From positions 1,200,501 to 1,264,500 of the forward strand of contig JAJLTO010000003.1 in NCBI GenBank assembly GCA_030568195.1: 64,000 nt of DNA, given 5' to 3'. The DNA comes from Dipodascopsis uninucleata var. uninucleata (Eukaryota > Ascomycota > Lipomycetes > Lipomycetales > Lipomycetaceae). This document shows positions 33,313 through 46,086 of the stretch, in pieces (position 1 is the stretch's first letter; each line of letters opens with the position of its first letter). The notes under the pieces were generated by a model that was not told the DNA's origin, ran no database searches, and worked only from the letters and a program-made list of their open reading frames with translations. The position numbers were made by a program, and so were the translations under genes.

Positions 33313-36300
33313 TTATTTGCTATCCAAGCTACTATCGCCTTCAGAATTGATAACTATCTGCGGAATATCAGTCTTAGGTCGACTCCTGAACTTTCCATCT
33401 CTACCAGAAGCTTTCAAGAATGACTTCCTATCATCACTAATATGTTCAATGCATGTCAGTATATAATTAATGCTCACATAGAAAAATGCAGTTATATACT
33501 TACAGCATTTTTATGAAATCTCTGAGCGACTGCCGTAAAATTTCTTCTTTTATCAATTTAAGTCTGCGACGTCTCTGAATAAATTGATCCAATCTGTATT
33601 TGTTTGGATCAGTAAGATATTCAGATGTGTTCTTCCTACAAGTTACTGTACTTTTAACTTACTTTAAATAGCTGTCTGCCTTGGGAATCTTGTAGTACGG
33701 AATCAGCGTAAGAGGGGCAGAAAAAGGAATTCCTTTCTGAGGTTCGTATGACATCATAATTTCAGTGTACAGCAAGTTGAACTGTTCACGGCTCCGTCGG
33801 ATTGAATGAACATCTATGTCATCTACTTCTTTCTGAAGTCGCGAAATATCCACTCCATCTATAAGCGTTCCATGAGATTCTAGCATAGCTGCTATTTTAC
33901 ATCGCTGTCGAATCTCGCCGTATGTATAAGGACTCTTGTAAATTCTCAAACGAAGAATCTCAGGAAGAGACTAATTTGGCATTATTCTGTTAGTCTATTG
34001 GACTTGCCACCTAGTTAAATAGCTGACACTCACCCCTATAAGCCTGCCGACTTGATCCTTTTGTATGTATCCTGTAGAGTGCGGATCAACCGTTGCCCAT
34101 GCATCTTTATAGCCTCTGATAGTTTTGTGAGATATGAATGTCGAAAAAAAGGACTGTTGATACACATAACTAAAACTCTCGAAAATAAGAGAAACCAGCT
34201 GCAGTATATGTCAGCAAAATGAATAAACCAATTTGCTTTTTAGGCACTTACCATGTTTGTGAAAATATACATGCTAATAATATTCCTGTATACGATTTGT
34301 AAGATATTTCATGTTCATATTGGCGTGCCATATACTACGGAATATACTTACCAAGACATAAATAAAAGATATGCATAAACTTTACTTCCACAATCAGAGT
34401 CAAAATAATTGTCTTCTTCAATGCAGAATGGAGCTTCTATCATATAATCATACATTATATAGTTCCATCCCTCGCTATCGTAAAGTTAGAATATATCACT
34501 GGCATTTAAACCTGGAGTTCTTCACTTACCCACAACTCATGCGAAATAATAAAAGCATTGCTTTTGGAATTGTGCGAACATTAACAATCACAGATCCGTT
34601 AGGTCCAATACGAGTCAGGCCTATATAATCACACTTTATTAGTGGATATTCATTACACACGTTGGACTCTTGTGTACACATACCAAAAATTTGATTCAAC
34701 GCAATAGCGTATACCAAAAAGAGTACAAACCAAGTAAATAGTAAACTCAATATAGATGGCAGACTTGCCGATGTAGCGGCAACTAGTTGGTTTAACTTCG
34801 GACTTCTAGGAAAGATTTGAAAGATTAGAAGAACCATGAGAACTTTGTTCGCTGTACTTAATTGTGTGTGACTCTCAGATGATACCGTAATAATACATAA
34901 GATCATGTTTAATGTGCAGAGGCAAAACCACAGAATATCCCATCTGTTGACATAGAGGACTTTCCAAGGTATACCATAGCTATTCATTTCAGTCCATGGA
35001 AGACCTATCATTCTTATAACGTAGTAGATAAACCATAGACATGCCAAAACAGCATACACAATATTCAAATCTTTCACCGCATTTTTAGAGATAGGATAAT
35101 GATCCACGACAAGAACAATGAGCTGGACATATATTAAACCAAAAGAATATTTTCGTAGCATACCATCGGAAGCAACTGCTAATCTATAACAAGTCGCTCC
35201 TAAACCAGACTTGCGCAATGACATTCTGCGTCTGGAAGGCAGCGTGTTAGAAAGGATTTTCTGCATTTCAATAAAAGAACGCTGGTCTGCTGTCAGGAAA
35301 CCAACACCAGTCTTCTGTGAGTAGTTTTGCATAATTACTGTGATAAATAAAGTCGCAATAAAGACAATAGAGATAAAATTGAAGACGTATATAAAGAGTC
35401 CATTGAAAACTGAATGATTGGTTTGTGGATTTAATCCAAGGCCGGTTACATCTTTGACTGACTGTAATACATCATTCCAGCCCTCCAGAGAAATTATCTG
35501 AAATAGAATCGATAAAGATTGAGTAAATGAATCGAAGCTGTAACCTGATGTAGAGTAGGACCTTGGTGAGAGGACATTCCAATTGAATGGTGCGTTCAAA
35601 TACTCTCCATTGCATTGGGAAAGTTCAATATTGTCAGTATCAGTACACGAATAAAGCTTTCCCGCAAAAATATTTAAACCCCATAAAGAAAAAGGAAGAA
35701 TAAGAGTTAAAGCTACAACAGCAGCTCCAAAAATCTTACCAATACCAATGATAATGATATCATGGAATGTCTTTTTGGCACTCTCATTCACATGTAGAAG
35801 GCGCAACGCTCTGAAAGCCTTAAATGCACGCAAATATCTAGCTGTGGTGCCTCTGTTGAGAAATGAAATCAAAACTTCGCTCCAAAGAGTTACCAAAACG
35901 AAGAAATCAATAGCATTCCACGTTGAAAACAAATATGCATTTGGAGTATAAATGAAACCATCCGCAAGAATTTTGATTGTAGCCTCAATGGAGAAAATTG
36001 TAGCAAATCCGACGTCCGTATAAGTCATCCAATTCCATGAAGCACAATGACTGTCAGATGAATCACAGTTGCGCGTAGTATAATACTGTTTCTGAAAATA
36101 CGGTGTCGTATAGCATGCGATTAGGACCATAACAAGAACGCATGTCATAATGAAAGCTGAGAAAGTTCTAGAGAGCTTCATATTCATCACAACAGTACTA
36201 TCGTAACGGACACCGTAATTTGGACTAACAATTTTCTGGCAGAATTGACGTATAGGATTTGAAGGAGAGAAACAGAACAATACTCGGTTAAATTTCGGAT

Positions 36301-39300
36301 TCTCCTGTACGTATCTTCTCTTTCTCTCGCGCTGATTGTTCTTTAATAGCATCATTCTCTCGATAAGCTCGCTAGTGCCTACCCCATCTGGAATACCAAC
36401 ATCAGCTGAATTTGAAAAAAAAGGATTATTTTCTGGTAATATTTTTATTTTTGACTTCCAGTACTCGAAGCTGAAGTATTTCCAATATTGGGCACTGTAA
36501 GTCTGCGACTCCATAGTGTTCGACCTTAATGGCTGAGTAAGAAAGTCATCAAGTAATCTATCAGAATGAATTAGATCTAGCATGCCATGCTTTCCAATAG
36601 CTCCGACCCCTATAGCCGCACTCGATTTTCTCCTCTTCTCGCGAACAAACATATCCGAGAAATTAAATCTGTTGTCTGCTATATCTACAGGAGCGTAGGA
36701 TTTAGCGAAAGCCTGAATTTGTTGTGAGCGCTTCGCTTCGTCAGAAACTTCAAAATTCTCTTGAATAGCTGCAATAAAAAGATTGGTGATTACAGCATTT
36801 GCAAATAGGAACCAAGCACAGAAGAAGACAGCAGCAATCCAAGTCATCCCAGACGGTGCTAACATACTGGTAGTAATATACAACACAGTTGCCCAACCTT
36901 CTGTTGTCATAATCTGATATACTGACGCAAAGGAATTTGACAAGGAGCGGAAATTAGTACTATAAGTTTCTCCGTCATATTCATCTTCAAGGCGTCCTTT
37001 TAAGAGCTCTGTTGCTATCAAGGAGCATAAAAACAACATCAACAGGAAGAACACAATCAGATTGACGAGATTATAGACTTTACCAAGAACCTTAGTCCAA
37101 TGATCTCTCGTGTACCTTATAGCAACAATCACTCGATAAATTCGACAAATCTGGAAAAGTGTAAGCCAAGGATATGCTGTTCTGGAGTTATGAATAACAG
37201 GTAATAAAATACATGCTGTAATAATTGCGAGAAAGAGATCAATCCAGTTCTCCGGTCTTATAAAGAAAGCGCGCCATAGAGGTAGATATGAAAAAAATCT
37301 AAAAATAATATCAAATACAAGTAAAAATGTAGTGAAATATTCTAGACCCTCGAGAATGTTAGATCTTTGCGTAGTCATATGAATAGTCTTGAAACATTGA
37401 GCACAAAAATTTACAAATATCCATATAATCACCAAAGATTCGAAATATAAATAAAAGCGTCTTCTAGACGTCATCTTCACAACACCTCTAGAATCCTTTC
37501 CTGCAGAAAAATCCATATCAAATGCAGAATCTACAAAGGCACTGCTTTGGCTTTCTTCTCGAATAACAGCAAAGGAAGACGATATAACAGCAGTGAATAA
37601 GCTCATCATCCACCAGGCTAGGATAATAACACCTGCAACAAAGAATATAGAAGATGCGAGGTGATCAGACATGGAAGTATAGTTCATTAAATCAGAAAAT
37701 CCATTCATGCCCATGATTACGAAAACCAATTCCAGCGACTGTAGAATGTTATCAAAACTGACTGTGTTGTTATACGGATTATCGGAAAGTTCGATGCACT
37801 TCGAATATATGGGGCAAAGATATCCCTTTGGCGCTATACTTGATGGAGTACCCTCTTTCGTGATATACGGCAACTTCGCCTTCGTAATAGGATCAAGATA
37901 GCCACCACAAAATTGGAGACTATTAAGATAAGAATCACCAGAACCATCAGGATCTTCCCACACACATTGTCTTTTGAAAGAGGAGTTGAATATCTGTACG
38001 CCAATTAATGCAAAAATCGTCCAAAATACGCCAATAAAAAGAGCTACGTTCGAAAGCAAAGGCGCAGCTTTTTTGATACTTCGAAGAATTGTTGTGGTAC
38101 CGTTAGTAAGATTAAGCCAGTGCAATATTTTCAGAGAACTCAGCGCACGAAAAACGGAACTTGAGGAACTTGAGGAACCTCTAGTAAGAAAAACAATAAA
38201 ATAGAGCCAATAAAATATGATACAAAGAAAGTCGAGACGATTCCAACTTGATCTTAAGAAAGCTAGCCGAGACACACGGTCAGCAGAAAGATGACTATTG
38301 TAACCAGAAGTAAATGATCTGACCACAGAAGGTGGGACTTCTTGCTCCGGAAAGTAGTTAATATTCATGGTCTTTATATGAGCGCTTCGTGAAGCTATAA
38401 ATGGCTCATTCTTAATCATGTGAATGATATTGAACATGACCTCAGACAATGGTGTATCCGGATTTATGATAAACCCAGATACGATTATTTTTGTGACCAT
38501 CTCAAATGTATAAAATATGAAAATAGCAAGAAATGCAAAATCAAACCAATGATGGCCCCAATATTCATTCGAGCCATATGGCTCATCTGTATGAATAGAT
38601 GTATATGTGACAAGAACTGTATGTGTAACAATGACAAGAAAGACGAAAGGCGTAAAGTAGCTAGATAGTTAAAGCAGTAGTCAGTAATTTCGAGGGCTAA
38701 ATTCATATATGATTGTCTATAGCTTAATTCACTTACTTATGAGTTAATACCTTATACAGGAGTCGTCTCAGCCTATTTTCTTTAGTAAATATGCATAAGG
38801 ATGTCCCCGTTAAACTGAATCGGGTGTGTGGTAAGGAGGATATTGCTGCTACTTCTGTTGCTGTTGGTGCTGCTGCTGAAGCAGGATCTGAATAAGGCCC
38901 GCCAGTCTCGGGAGCGTCATTAAGAACTTCGCTCTCAAACCGAGATGAATAAACATAGCTCGAAGAAGCTTCCTCAGGAATATTACTGTCACTTTCAGAA
39001 GACTCAAATGAATGTGTTAGTCGCTCTCGACTTCGAAGAAGGTCACGGTCGTTTGACGCTATACGTGTTGACATACTCCTCACTGCGGACCTAATACTTC
39101 GTGTGACAGACTTGTTTTCCTCGGCAGAACTACGTGTTGAAAGTCTTCCTGCGCTATCGTCAACTGCTAGAGCTGATTCAACTATACTGAGCTCATCTCC
39201 TAACATGTCACCATATTTAACCGATGCTGGTGATGTCGGCTCCATATCAGTGATCTCGCTCATTCCGACGGCCTGTGCATTTTGAACCAGCCCTAACATA

Positions 39301-39902
39301 TCACTGTCATCAGAAACATGCATACCGTCATTGCTAACTCTGGAAGCAGTTGTAGCCTGAGAATTCGTACTAGCGGTTCGAGAATGCTGTGACTTACGTC
39401 GCGTAGGAAACCACGAGCCTGAACCTGGTCCAGCTCCTAGAGCATCAGAAAGGCCCTCACGAACGGAAAGAAGTGCTTCATTCGCTGTTTCTGATGCACT
39501 TTTTGGTCCTCTAATGCTGCCTTTGAGACCATATGTTCCATTCGCTGAAGTTTCCGTTTGCTGAATAGGTAATTGGAAAGGAAGGCCACGATTGTCTCTA
39601 GTATTTTGATCAGCAGCGTCATCAATACTAGAGGCAATGATATCTATATCTCCGCTCGTAGCCTCTATACTCTGTGTCCACGGAGCTGCCAAGTAATTTG
39701 ATGAATCCACCGATGGACTAGTGACATTTGGAGAAGAGTCATAGTGATTGTGTACAGGTCCAAAAGATATTCGCTCGTCAGAATTTATTCTATTTCGTAA
39801 AAGCGTGCTCATAGGCGACGAAATCGGATATTGCCCCTCAGTAACGTCTATATCGTCCAGCGGTATATCCTCTTCGCTAGTGGATCTATGAGAATGTGAC
39901 AT
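33313..39902 (-). CDS. CCH1: Voltage-gated calcium channel Cch1, eight exons
   Basis: Exons are complement(38737..39902), (34530..38660), (34352..34474), (34252..34285), (34034..34198), (33663..33970), (33504..33635) and (33313..33436), all in phase, giving about 2060 residues, close to the yeast protein. Cch1 is the pore of the plasma-membrane high-affinity calcium channel, partnered by Mid1. A Ser-rich cytosolic N-terminus of about 370 residues precedes four six-helix repeats. Pore positions read MGMNGFSD (repeat I), MTTEGWATVLY (II), ISLEGWNDVLQ (III) and RMSCGEGWNYIM (IV), an N/E/E/E filter. S4-like basic helices are visible (RIYRVIVAIRYTR; RYLRAFKAFRALR). An EF-hand-like region follows repeat IV (AWATVDPHSTGYIQKDQVG), then QKEVDDIDVHSIRRSREQFN and DPNKYRLDQFIQRRRR. 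The intron at 33636-33662 is only 27 nt. Confidence 0.93.
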
Positions 39903-40601
39903 GCTTAAAATCCATCAAATTAGGCTAATACTCTTCCCTATTGCTTTTGAACGGACTATCCTAATTTGCAGTAGGAAACTGACAACATAAAGATGTTCAC
40001 CAGCCACTGAACAATTCCTTATGCTCTCCAGCTATCTCTCTGAAGTTTAGCTTAATATAAGTCCTTAGAGTCAACTAATCGTTTTCTAACAGCGAGTGTG
40101 ACAACTTGAACGCGTAGTAGCTATCCTAATGCAACAAAAATATCTCCGTTAGAATATTTCAGATAGATTCGTTTCAGACTACATAACCACTAATTCCTGC
40201 CACTGCGGTACTAACATTCACCTGATCACATTAATACGAACACTCTAAACTATAAAGTGTTCCTATTAGAATAATGGAATTGAATATACGTAAACACCGA
40301 TTCACGAGCGAAGAGACTGCAGTGCTTCTGCAAGTCAACTTAATGAAAGCGACGAGTTCGTTTTTAGCAGTAATACTTAACGCAGTCTGATGTCTCCGCG
40401 AAGGTCCAACAAGAAGAGCCGATAACTAATCAGCAGATCAGATTTCGTGTCACGATAGCTTGTAATGTAGACGATACCAACATAGATACTTGCTTTCCTA
40501 TGCGTAGCTTTCGAAAAAATTCCTTTATAGACTATTCTTGTAAAAAGTAACCTTTTAAATACGCATAAATAACACGATTACACGATTATCTAGGACTCTA
40601 T

Positions 40602-40771
40602 TTATGAGGCGGCCCCAGTGCATGCGGCGGCTTAATAGAGCACTCAAAAAGAATTAGTGAGACTACATACTATAATAAGTAACAGCAAATTTCAGCTCTC
40701 TAGGCGATGTCTGAGTAAGTAAAGGAAGAAATGATACTTACATTATTTTTCGTGTCTATATATTTGATCAT
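40602..40771 (-). CDS. Candidate micro-gene with three tiny exons (weak)
   Basis: Exons complement(40742..40771), (40671..40710) and (40602..40630) join in phase to a 32-residue product starting MIKYIDTKNN and continuing TSPRELKFAVTYY. Donors are GTAAGT and GTATGT, and the second intron has CACTAAT. The introns would be only 31 and 40 nt. Consistent phase and good donors argue for it; tiny size and no recognised homologue argue against. Confidence 0.2.
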
Positions 40772-41261
40772 TCTATCAATATAAGGCCATCTAGACTAAA
40801 AATATTTTAGAGTCACATGCCAATGCTTAGTAGCTACGTATTTTCTCTCATATACAAATCTACAAGTGAGTGCCTTATTATACATTTTTTTACGCTCTAC
40901 TGATGATTATGAAAGGATTTCACATAATTGAATTTATTAAGTATAAAAATATCAGATACTGTGGACACAAACCGTGAGAAGCAAAAGACGTACAAGGGGG
41001 TATAAGAACACTGTCTCGTAGGAAAAGAAAAGTACATAGGTCTTACTTCATTCTATAGAAACATCAGAACCGCAATACAATCATATACTTGTAACAATAC
41101 AGTAACATAATAAGCAGGCATTAAGCAGGTTTCAAATCACAAATAGAAGTACCTCAAATAAAAAACTGTATGCCTCACTACTATCAAACTACATCCGATG
41201 AGTATATAGGGATGTTGTTAGCGAAAAAAGGCACGATTAACTCGATCAGAACACAACAATA

Positions 41262-41432
41262 ATGTCCGACGATTCACTGAAAAATAGGCCAATCGAAATT
41301 AGACAGTCACCTCCGAAGAGAGAGACATATCTGTTCTTTTGGATATATTCTTTTCTTGTAAACCTCGTCGGTGATAAGGAGTGTGCTCATTCATATTATT
41401 TAATAAAAAGGAAGGAAAATTCTCTCGAATAA
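41262..41432 (+). CDS. Candidate small hydrophobic protein (weak)
   Basis: A 56-codon frame begins MSDDSLKNRPIEIRQSPPKR and then has a hydrophobic, aromatic stretch (ETYLFFWIYSFLVNLV) that could be one membrane segment. The polar N-terminus, basic patch and single hydrophobic segment resemble small ER or tail-anchored proteins. A GTAAAC string inside could be a donor, so it might be a first exon. Not recognised. Confidence 0.25.
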   Translation: MSDDSLKNRPIEIRQSPPKRETYLFFWIYSFLVNLVGDKECAHSYYLIKRKENSLE

Positions 41433-41700
41433 ATTTTAATCTTACATTAATCAGGTTTAGGTTATTGAAACAGTAGCAGCTAATATCAGAAGTGTTTCAG
41501 TGTACACATTGACAGGAACTGAGCATCTGTGAAGTTAGCAATCTATTCGTTAAAATATACTGGCTCGTCACAAGATTTTATTACATAGTCGAATTATAAA
41601 ATTATCTAATATATACATTAATATCGCGCAAATGACTATTATGAGTTTTAATTGGCATTAGTCAAAAATGTTATTAACAACAATATGTGAGGCTAGACAT

Positions 41701-44034
41701 CTATTTCCGTTTCTTCTTGTCCCTCTTTGAGCTAGTAGCTGAATTAGATACAGTTGGTAGAATACCTCCAGGTGAGCTATTAGAAAGACTTCTACTGCTA
41801 GAAGGAATAACAGGACTGGACTCGGTGACTGATATAGACGCCATATCAGAATTGGCGTTAGACTGGGGCTCGAAATCGCCCTTCGTGCCGAACCAAACAC
41901 CCACCAAAATCAGCGCATTAGCAGACACCACAATAGCAGAGCTCATCTTCGTACTGGGAAAAACATTCCAAGAGTATTCTTGTGCTACCCATATTAAGAA
42001 CTGAATCAGAGGATGCAAGTTAGTGGTAGAGAGTAAGTAAGGTAGCGTCCAGGAGAACCAGCTGTAAAATTGGTAATGCAGCGAACGTGCACATAGTATA
42101 CCGATTAAATTACATGTGTATAAAGTTTTCAGAATGTACTCAGGTGTCATCTTTCCGAGTATGGCCTTCTGTAGTCCTGGTGATCGAGGCATTGGAAATA
42201 TAACTGTCTGTATAATCCTAAAAACCGACATGTCAGAGGGCTTCAACCATCGAGTGAAGCAATAGAACAGCAAGATGTTAGCTTGCAAGAAAAGAAGAGT
42301 CTGTGAAAATTCATGCGACAGGAATATTGATTCATCCACAAATCGCCAATTGACCGTCCACTTGTAAATAAAAACTCTATTGAATTCGAAAGCTCTTGTG
42401 ACATAAGAGATGAAAAACTTCGAAGAGAATGGATACGCCAGTATAATCTGTACTTGAAGCATATACAGGCCTGCTCTGAATGATTTTGGTCCCATTGCCT
42501 GTAGCAAAATCACACCAGCTGCTGGCAGGAAGAGTAGAATGTTCATCTTGACACTAACCGCAGCACTGAAAATCACCGCACCAAAAAGCCAATAGTGATT
42601 CTGCCATAGAAGAATGGATATAAAAGCAATGAACACTGCAAATCCATCGTTGAACAATCGCAGGACATATATACTATGAAGACGCTTCGATAATATCACT
42701 AATGGAAAAGAATATAGAGGAGCCTGTTAAGTCAGTACACAGTTAGCAAATGATTATATATATTAGCAATGCTAATGTAACAGTTCTATTACCTTGGCAA
42801 GAATATAGCTTCTAAAGACTAATGCTTCGGTCGCTAAATACAAAAACAAAAAGATAATCTGAGCAATAAATATATTTTTCCCATTATCAGTAATCTTATA
42901 GAGCAAACTGAAGATATATACATGTCCGGCCGGATATCTGCGTCATCAAAATCAATAATATACTCAAATTTGTTGTTAACACCAATACATACACCAAGGG
43001 ACCAGTTCCTCCTCGAATTTTCTAAAGCCATATTGTAAGTTATTAATAGCGACTGAGAAATTTTTTGCTTGTATCACATACTCTATAGTCGCGCTCGCCT
43101 TTCAAAACTATTTCGACTTGTTCCATGTATGCTTTCCAGTCGATTTCAGTGTCTAGAGATGGTAAGTCAAAGTCATGATTTTTTACTTCAGTACCACTGA
43201 TCGCTCATCATATACTTCATAACTCACATGAAACAAATCTTATGATTGCTATAGAAAGGACGAGGTCAATAACTAGTAAAGAGCAAGCAAGAGGAACAGA
43301 GTATTTCGTTCCTGTGGCCAGTTGGCCAATCCCAGACTTGAATCCCATCAATTGCATTTGAGCAGAATAGCAAACACAATTTGTCGAAAACGAGAAATTG
43401 GCTTGGAGCAATGAATCTGTACTTAATCGGAATGCCTCAAATTGTGACTCGTCTATCTAAAGATACCAGCATATATATATATATATAAATATATATATAT
43501 GAATGGATGGATGGATTTAAATGTTGAGTGTGAAAAGCGTTCAAATCACAATGTTTCTGTGCTAGTAAATATTAAAAATTAAATCAGTATTATTGTTTGT
43601 AAGAAGTGTTTATACTTGAAAACACTCATTATAGTACAATTGATCAGAAACAAGTACGGAATATGATACGACTAAGGTGCGTGAACCGCTAGAAAAACGA
43701 AGAAACGACTACTCATAGTATTAAACACAATGGAAATTCTCGTAACAAAAAGTTAATGCTCTGAAAACGTGTTTTCAATAATAATACTACTACTACGCCA
43801 ACGAAATACTTCTCTGCATCTCATTAGTAACATTACATCATATGCTGCTCTAACATTTTAATACCAAAATCAAAGATAATATAATTGTACGAATAAACAT
43901 GGTTTTCACGAATTTAATCTGCATGAATATAAGAAGTAGCAATGACTTTATACCTTTCAGAACTATTATTCGCGAAATAGATATGAGGAGTTTAAACTTA
44001 CGAGCCTCTCGTGAGAATCGTTAATTTCACTCAT
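41701..44034 (-). CDS. ALG3: Dol-P-Man:Man5GlcNAc2-PP-Dol alpha-1,3-mannosyltransferase Alg3, six exons
   Basis: Exons are complement(44002..44034), (43228..43456), (43082..43152), (42993..43021), (42793..42937) and (41701..42723), giving 509 residues. Alg3 adds the first Dol-P-Man-derived mannose to the lipid-linked oligosaccharide on the lumenal side of the ER. Signature pieces are YTEIDWKAYMEQVEIVLKGE, KIRGGTGPLVYPAGHVYIFS and KRLHSIYVLRLFNDGFAV, followed by about ten hydrophobic segments. The last five exons are firm. The first (MSEINDSHERL, GTAAGT donor) is inferred from phase and sits across a 546-base intron that contains an AT repeat and lacks a clear branch site near the acceptor. 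If it is wrong, translation would start at the ATG at 43357, giving 465 residues. Confidence 0.92.
43470..43516. repeat. AT dinucleotide and ATGG repeats
   Basis: Two short (AT)n runs separated by AAT are followed by three ATGG units. The repeat lies within the proposed first ALG3 intron, just upstream of its acceptor in transcription direction. Confidence 0.8.
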
Positions 44035-44284
44035 ATATATGTGGTCATTATTACTGTTACCGCTGACTAAAGATCTTACATATTTTGTTTCCCATACAGG
44101 ATAGTTAAGGCTTTAAGAGTAGCAATTAAAGAAAACGAGTAAACTAGTGCACTCAAATATATACCATTATACAAAATCATCATTCGCCGAAAATATTAGC
44201 ACACAGTACATAAGACGGCTAAAGAGCACTCGAAGACATCTTTCATCTTTTTCTTTCAAAGGATACAAAAATTCATACATCCGC

Positions 44285-45352
44285 TCATGGATACTTTTTG
44301 TAGAATTCTAAGACCTTGGCAACCTCCAATTCACTACCCAAGAAGATACCTGATCTATCATGAATCTGAGTTGGAACAAGATCCAAAATACGATCCTTTC
44401 CGTTGGTAGCTATACCACCAGCCTGCTCAACCAGAAAGGCCATTGGAAAGCATTCATAAAGAAGTCTAAGCTTACCATTTTTGCTCTTTGAGTCTGCTGG
44501 ATAGGCGAAAATACCTCCATATAGGAGTGTACGATGCATATCAGCAACCATTGAACCAATGTAACGAGCTGAGTAAGGCTTCTTTCCTTCTTCTGGGTAC
44601 TTCAGACTGTGGAAATACTCCTGTGTAGCCTTATCCCAGTAAATAGTATTACCTTCATTAGTAGAATATATGGAGCGTGACTTAGGAATCTTCATGTCAG
44701 GATGAGTGAGAATAAACTCTCCAAGAGTAGTGTCAAGAGTAAATCCATTTACACCATTTCCAGTAGTAATAACCAAATTAGAAGAGGCACCATACATCGT
44801 GTATCCAGCAGCAACCATTTCTTTTCCTGGTCGCAAAACGTCCTCCTCAGTACCTGTAGATCCTGCTTGGAGTTTGTAAACCCCGAAGATCGTACCAACT
44901 GACACACCCGCATCAAGATTGCTAGATCCATCAATAGGATCACAAACAACACAATACTTTCCATCTCCATCGAAAACAATGATGTTATCCTGTTCTTCGG
45001 ATACCAAAACCTTGACTTTACCGCTCGCACGCATAGCGTTGATGAAAATCTCGTCCCCAATTACATCAAGCTTCTTCTGATCGTCACCAGTAGCATTGCT
45101 TGCACCAGCCAGTCCTATCAGATTCACTAAGGTAGCACGTCGGATATTATATGCAATAAACTTGAAAGCAAATTGAAGAGAGTTAAGAAGTAAAGTGAAA
45201 TCACCGCTAGCTTGGCTAGCATAGCGGAGTTGTTCTGTGAGGATGAACCGTGTAAGAGTAACGATATCAGTTCTAATGCTAGTCATGCCATCACCAGATC
45301 CAGTCTCAGCAACGCCATTTCCGCTCACCAACGACACACTGTTAGCATTCAT
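44285..45352 (-). CDS. FBP1: Fructose-1,6-bisphosphatase
   Basis: One exon of 355 residues, the normal size. The enzyme hydrolyses fructose-1,6-bisphosphate to fructose-6-phosphate, the committed step of gluconeogenesis in the cytosol. Visible marks are TDIVTLTRFILTEQ at the N-terminus, GDEIFINAMRASGKV, the metal-site glutamates in VLVSEEQDNI, the signature CDPIDGSSNLDAGVSVGTIF, RYIGSMVADMHRTLLYGGI for substrate binding, and CFPMAFLVEQAGGIA. All key acidic residues are present. The upstream region carries a CCCCGC at 45712-45717, a good match to a CreA/Mig1 site, consistent with the glucose repression typical of this gene (inference). Confidence 0.97.
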   Translation of the reverse strand: MNANSVSLVSGNGVAETGSGDGMTSIRTDIVTLTRFILTEQLRYASQASGDFTLLLNSLQFAFKFIAYNIRRATLVNLIGLAGASNATGDDQKKLDVIGDEIFINAMRASGKVKVLVSEEQDNIIVFDGDGKYCVVCDPIDGSSNLDAGVSVGTIFGVYKLQAGSTGTEEDVLRPGKEMVAAGYTMYGASSNLVITTGNGVNGFTLDTTLGEFILTHPDMKIPKSRSIYSTNEGNTIYWDKATQEYFHSLKYPEEGKKPYSARYIGSMVADMHRTLLYGGIFAYPADSKSKNGKLRLLYECFPMAFLVEQAGGIATNGKDRILDLVPTQIHDRSGIFLGSELEVAKVLEFYKKYP

Positions 45353-46086
45353 GATGATTTAATCCTGACAGACGATAGCAGGCTATATATAGATACGAAA
45401 ATAGATACTAGATTTAGTGAAAACAATTATATAATATGAGAATATAGAATTATAGACGTTCCAATTGGTAACTAATTAAGGACAGAAGTGAAGCGTTCTC
45501 CAGACAAGCTAATTTGTTCTTCGAAATCAGCCAACGTCACTTGCAAATGTAAAAAAATTTAGACAATGGTATAAAATCGACAAAATATTACGGTTTTAGA
45601 AATTGGAAATGGCCGTCTTATATGTGAATCGGCTGCCTATCTATGCTCGCTGTGCTGCAAACGCTGTTAACTGGCGGGAGATAGTTCATAATTAGTTTCC
45701 TAATTAGTAGTCCCCGCGTGGCTTTCACCCGGTGATGGTATTTTCGTTATGCTATTCAGCTCATGATCAACCATGGCATGCATCCATTGTGACCTCCTTG
45801 GCCCATCGCATCACTTAAGAGTAGCATGAAAACTCTCGCTATCTCGGCTAAGTGAACTCAGAATCGTAATTGTTATAATATTCAACTACATAAAAAGCAC
45901 ATGAAGCTATTTTGGAATCGATGTTTTCCTTCATAAAAGGATACCACACATCGCATATTTTAGGATGCAGTTTGCGGGATGGACTTCCACTGGTCCGCTC
46001 TCGTTGGATAATAGTACAGCATGTGAGAATTTTGCTACTTCATAGATACTACAATACCAGACAGCTTGCCCTCTGAACCTACAGCG
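45353..46086. promoter_or_regulatory. FBP1: FBP1 upstream region with CreA/Mig1-like site
   Basis: The plus-strand CCCCGC at 45712-45717 reads GCGGGG on the other strand and fits SYGGRG, about 360 bases upstream of the FBP1 start. The nearby GGCGGGAG at 45673-45680 is GC-rich but does not fit. The rest is ordinary AT-rich spacer with no recognised gene. Confidence 0.45.

Larger units (their letters stand above)
39903..41700. other. Gene-poor region upstream of CCH1
   Basis: 1.8 kb with the CCH1 promoter and ALG3 3' flank. Two weak small-gene candidates are listed separately (40602-40771 minus and 41262-41432 plus). A 38-codon plus-strand frame at 40274-40390 is not otherwise supported. No RNA gene was recognised. 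Confidence 0.45.
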
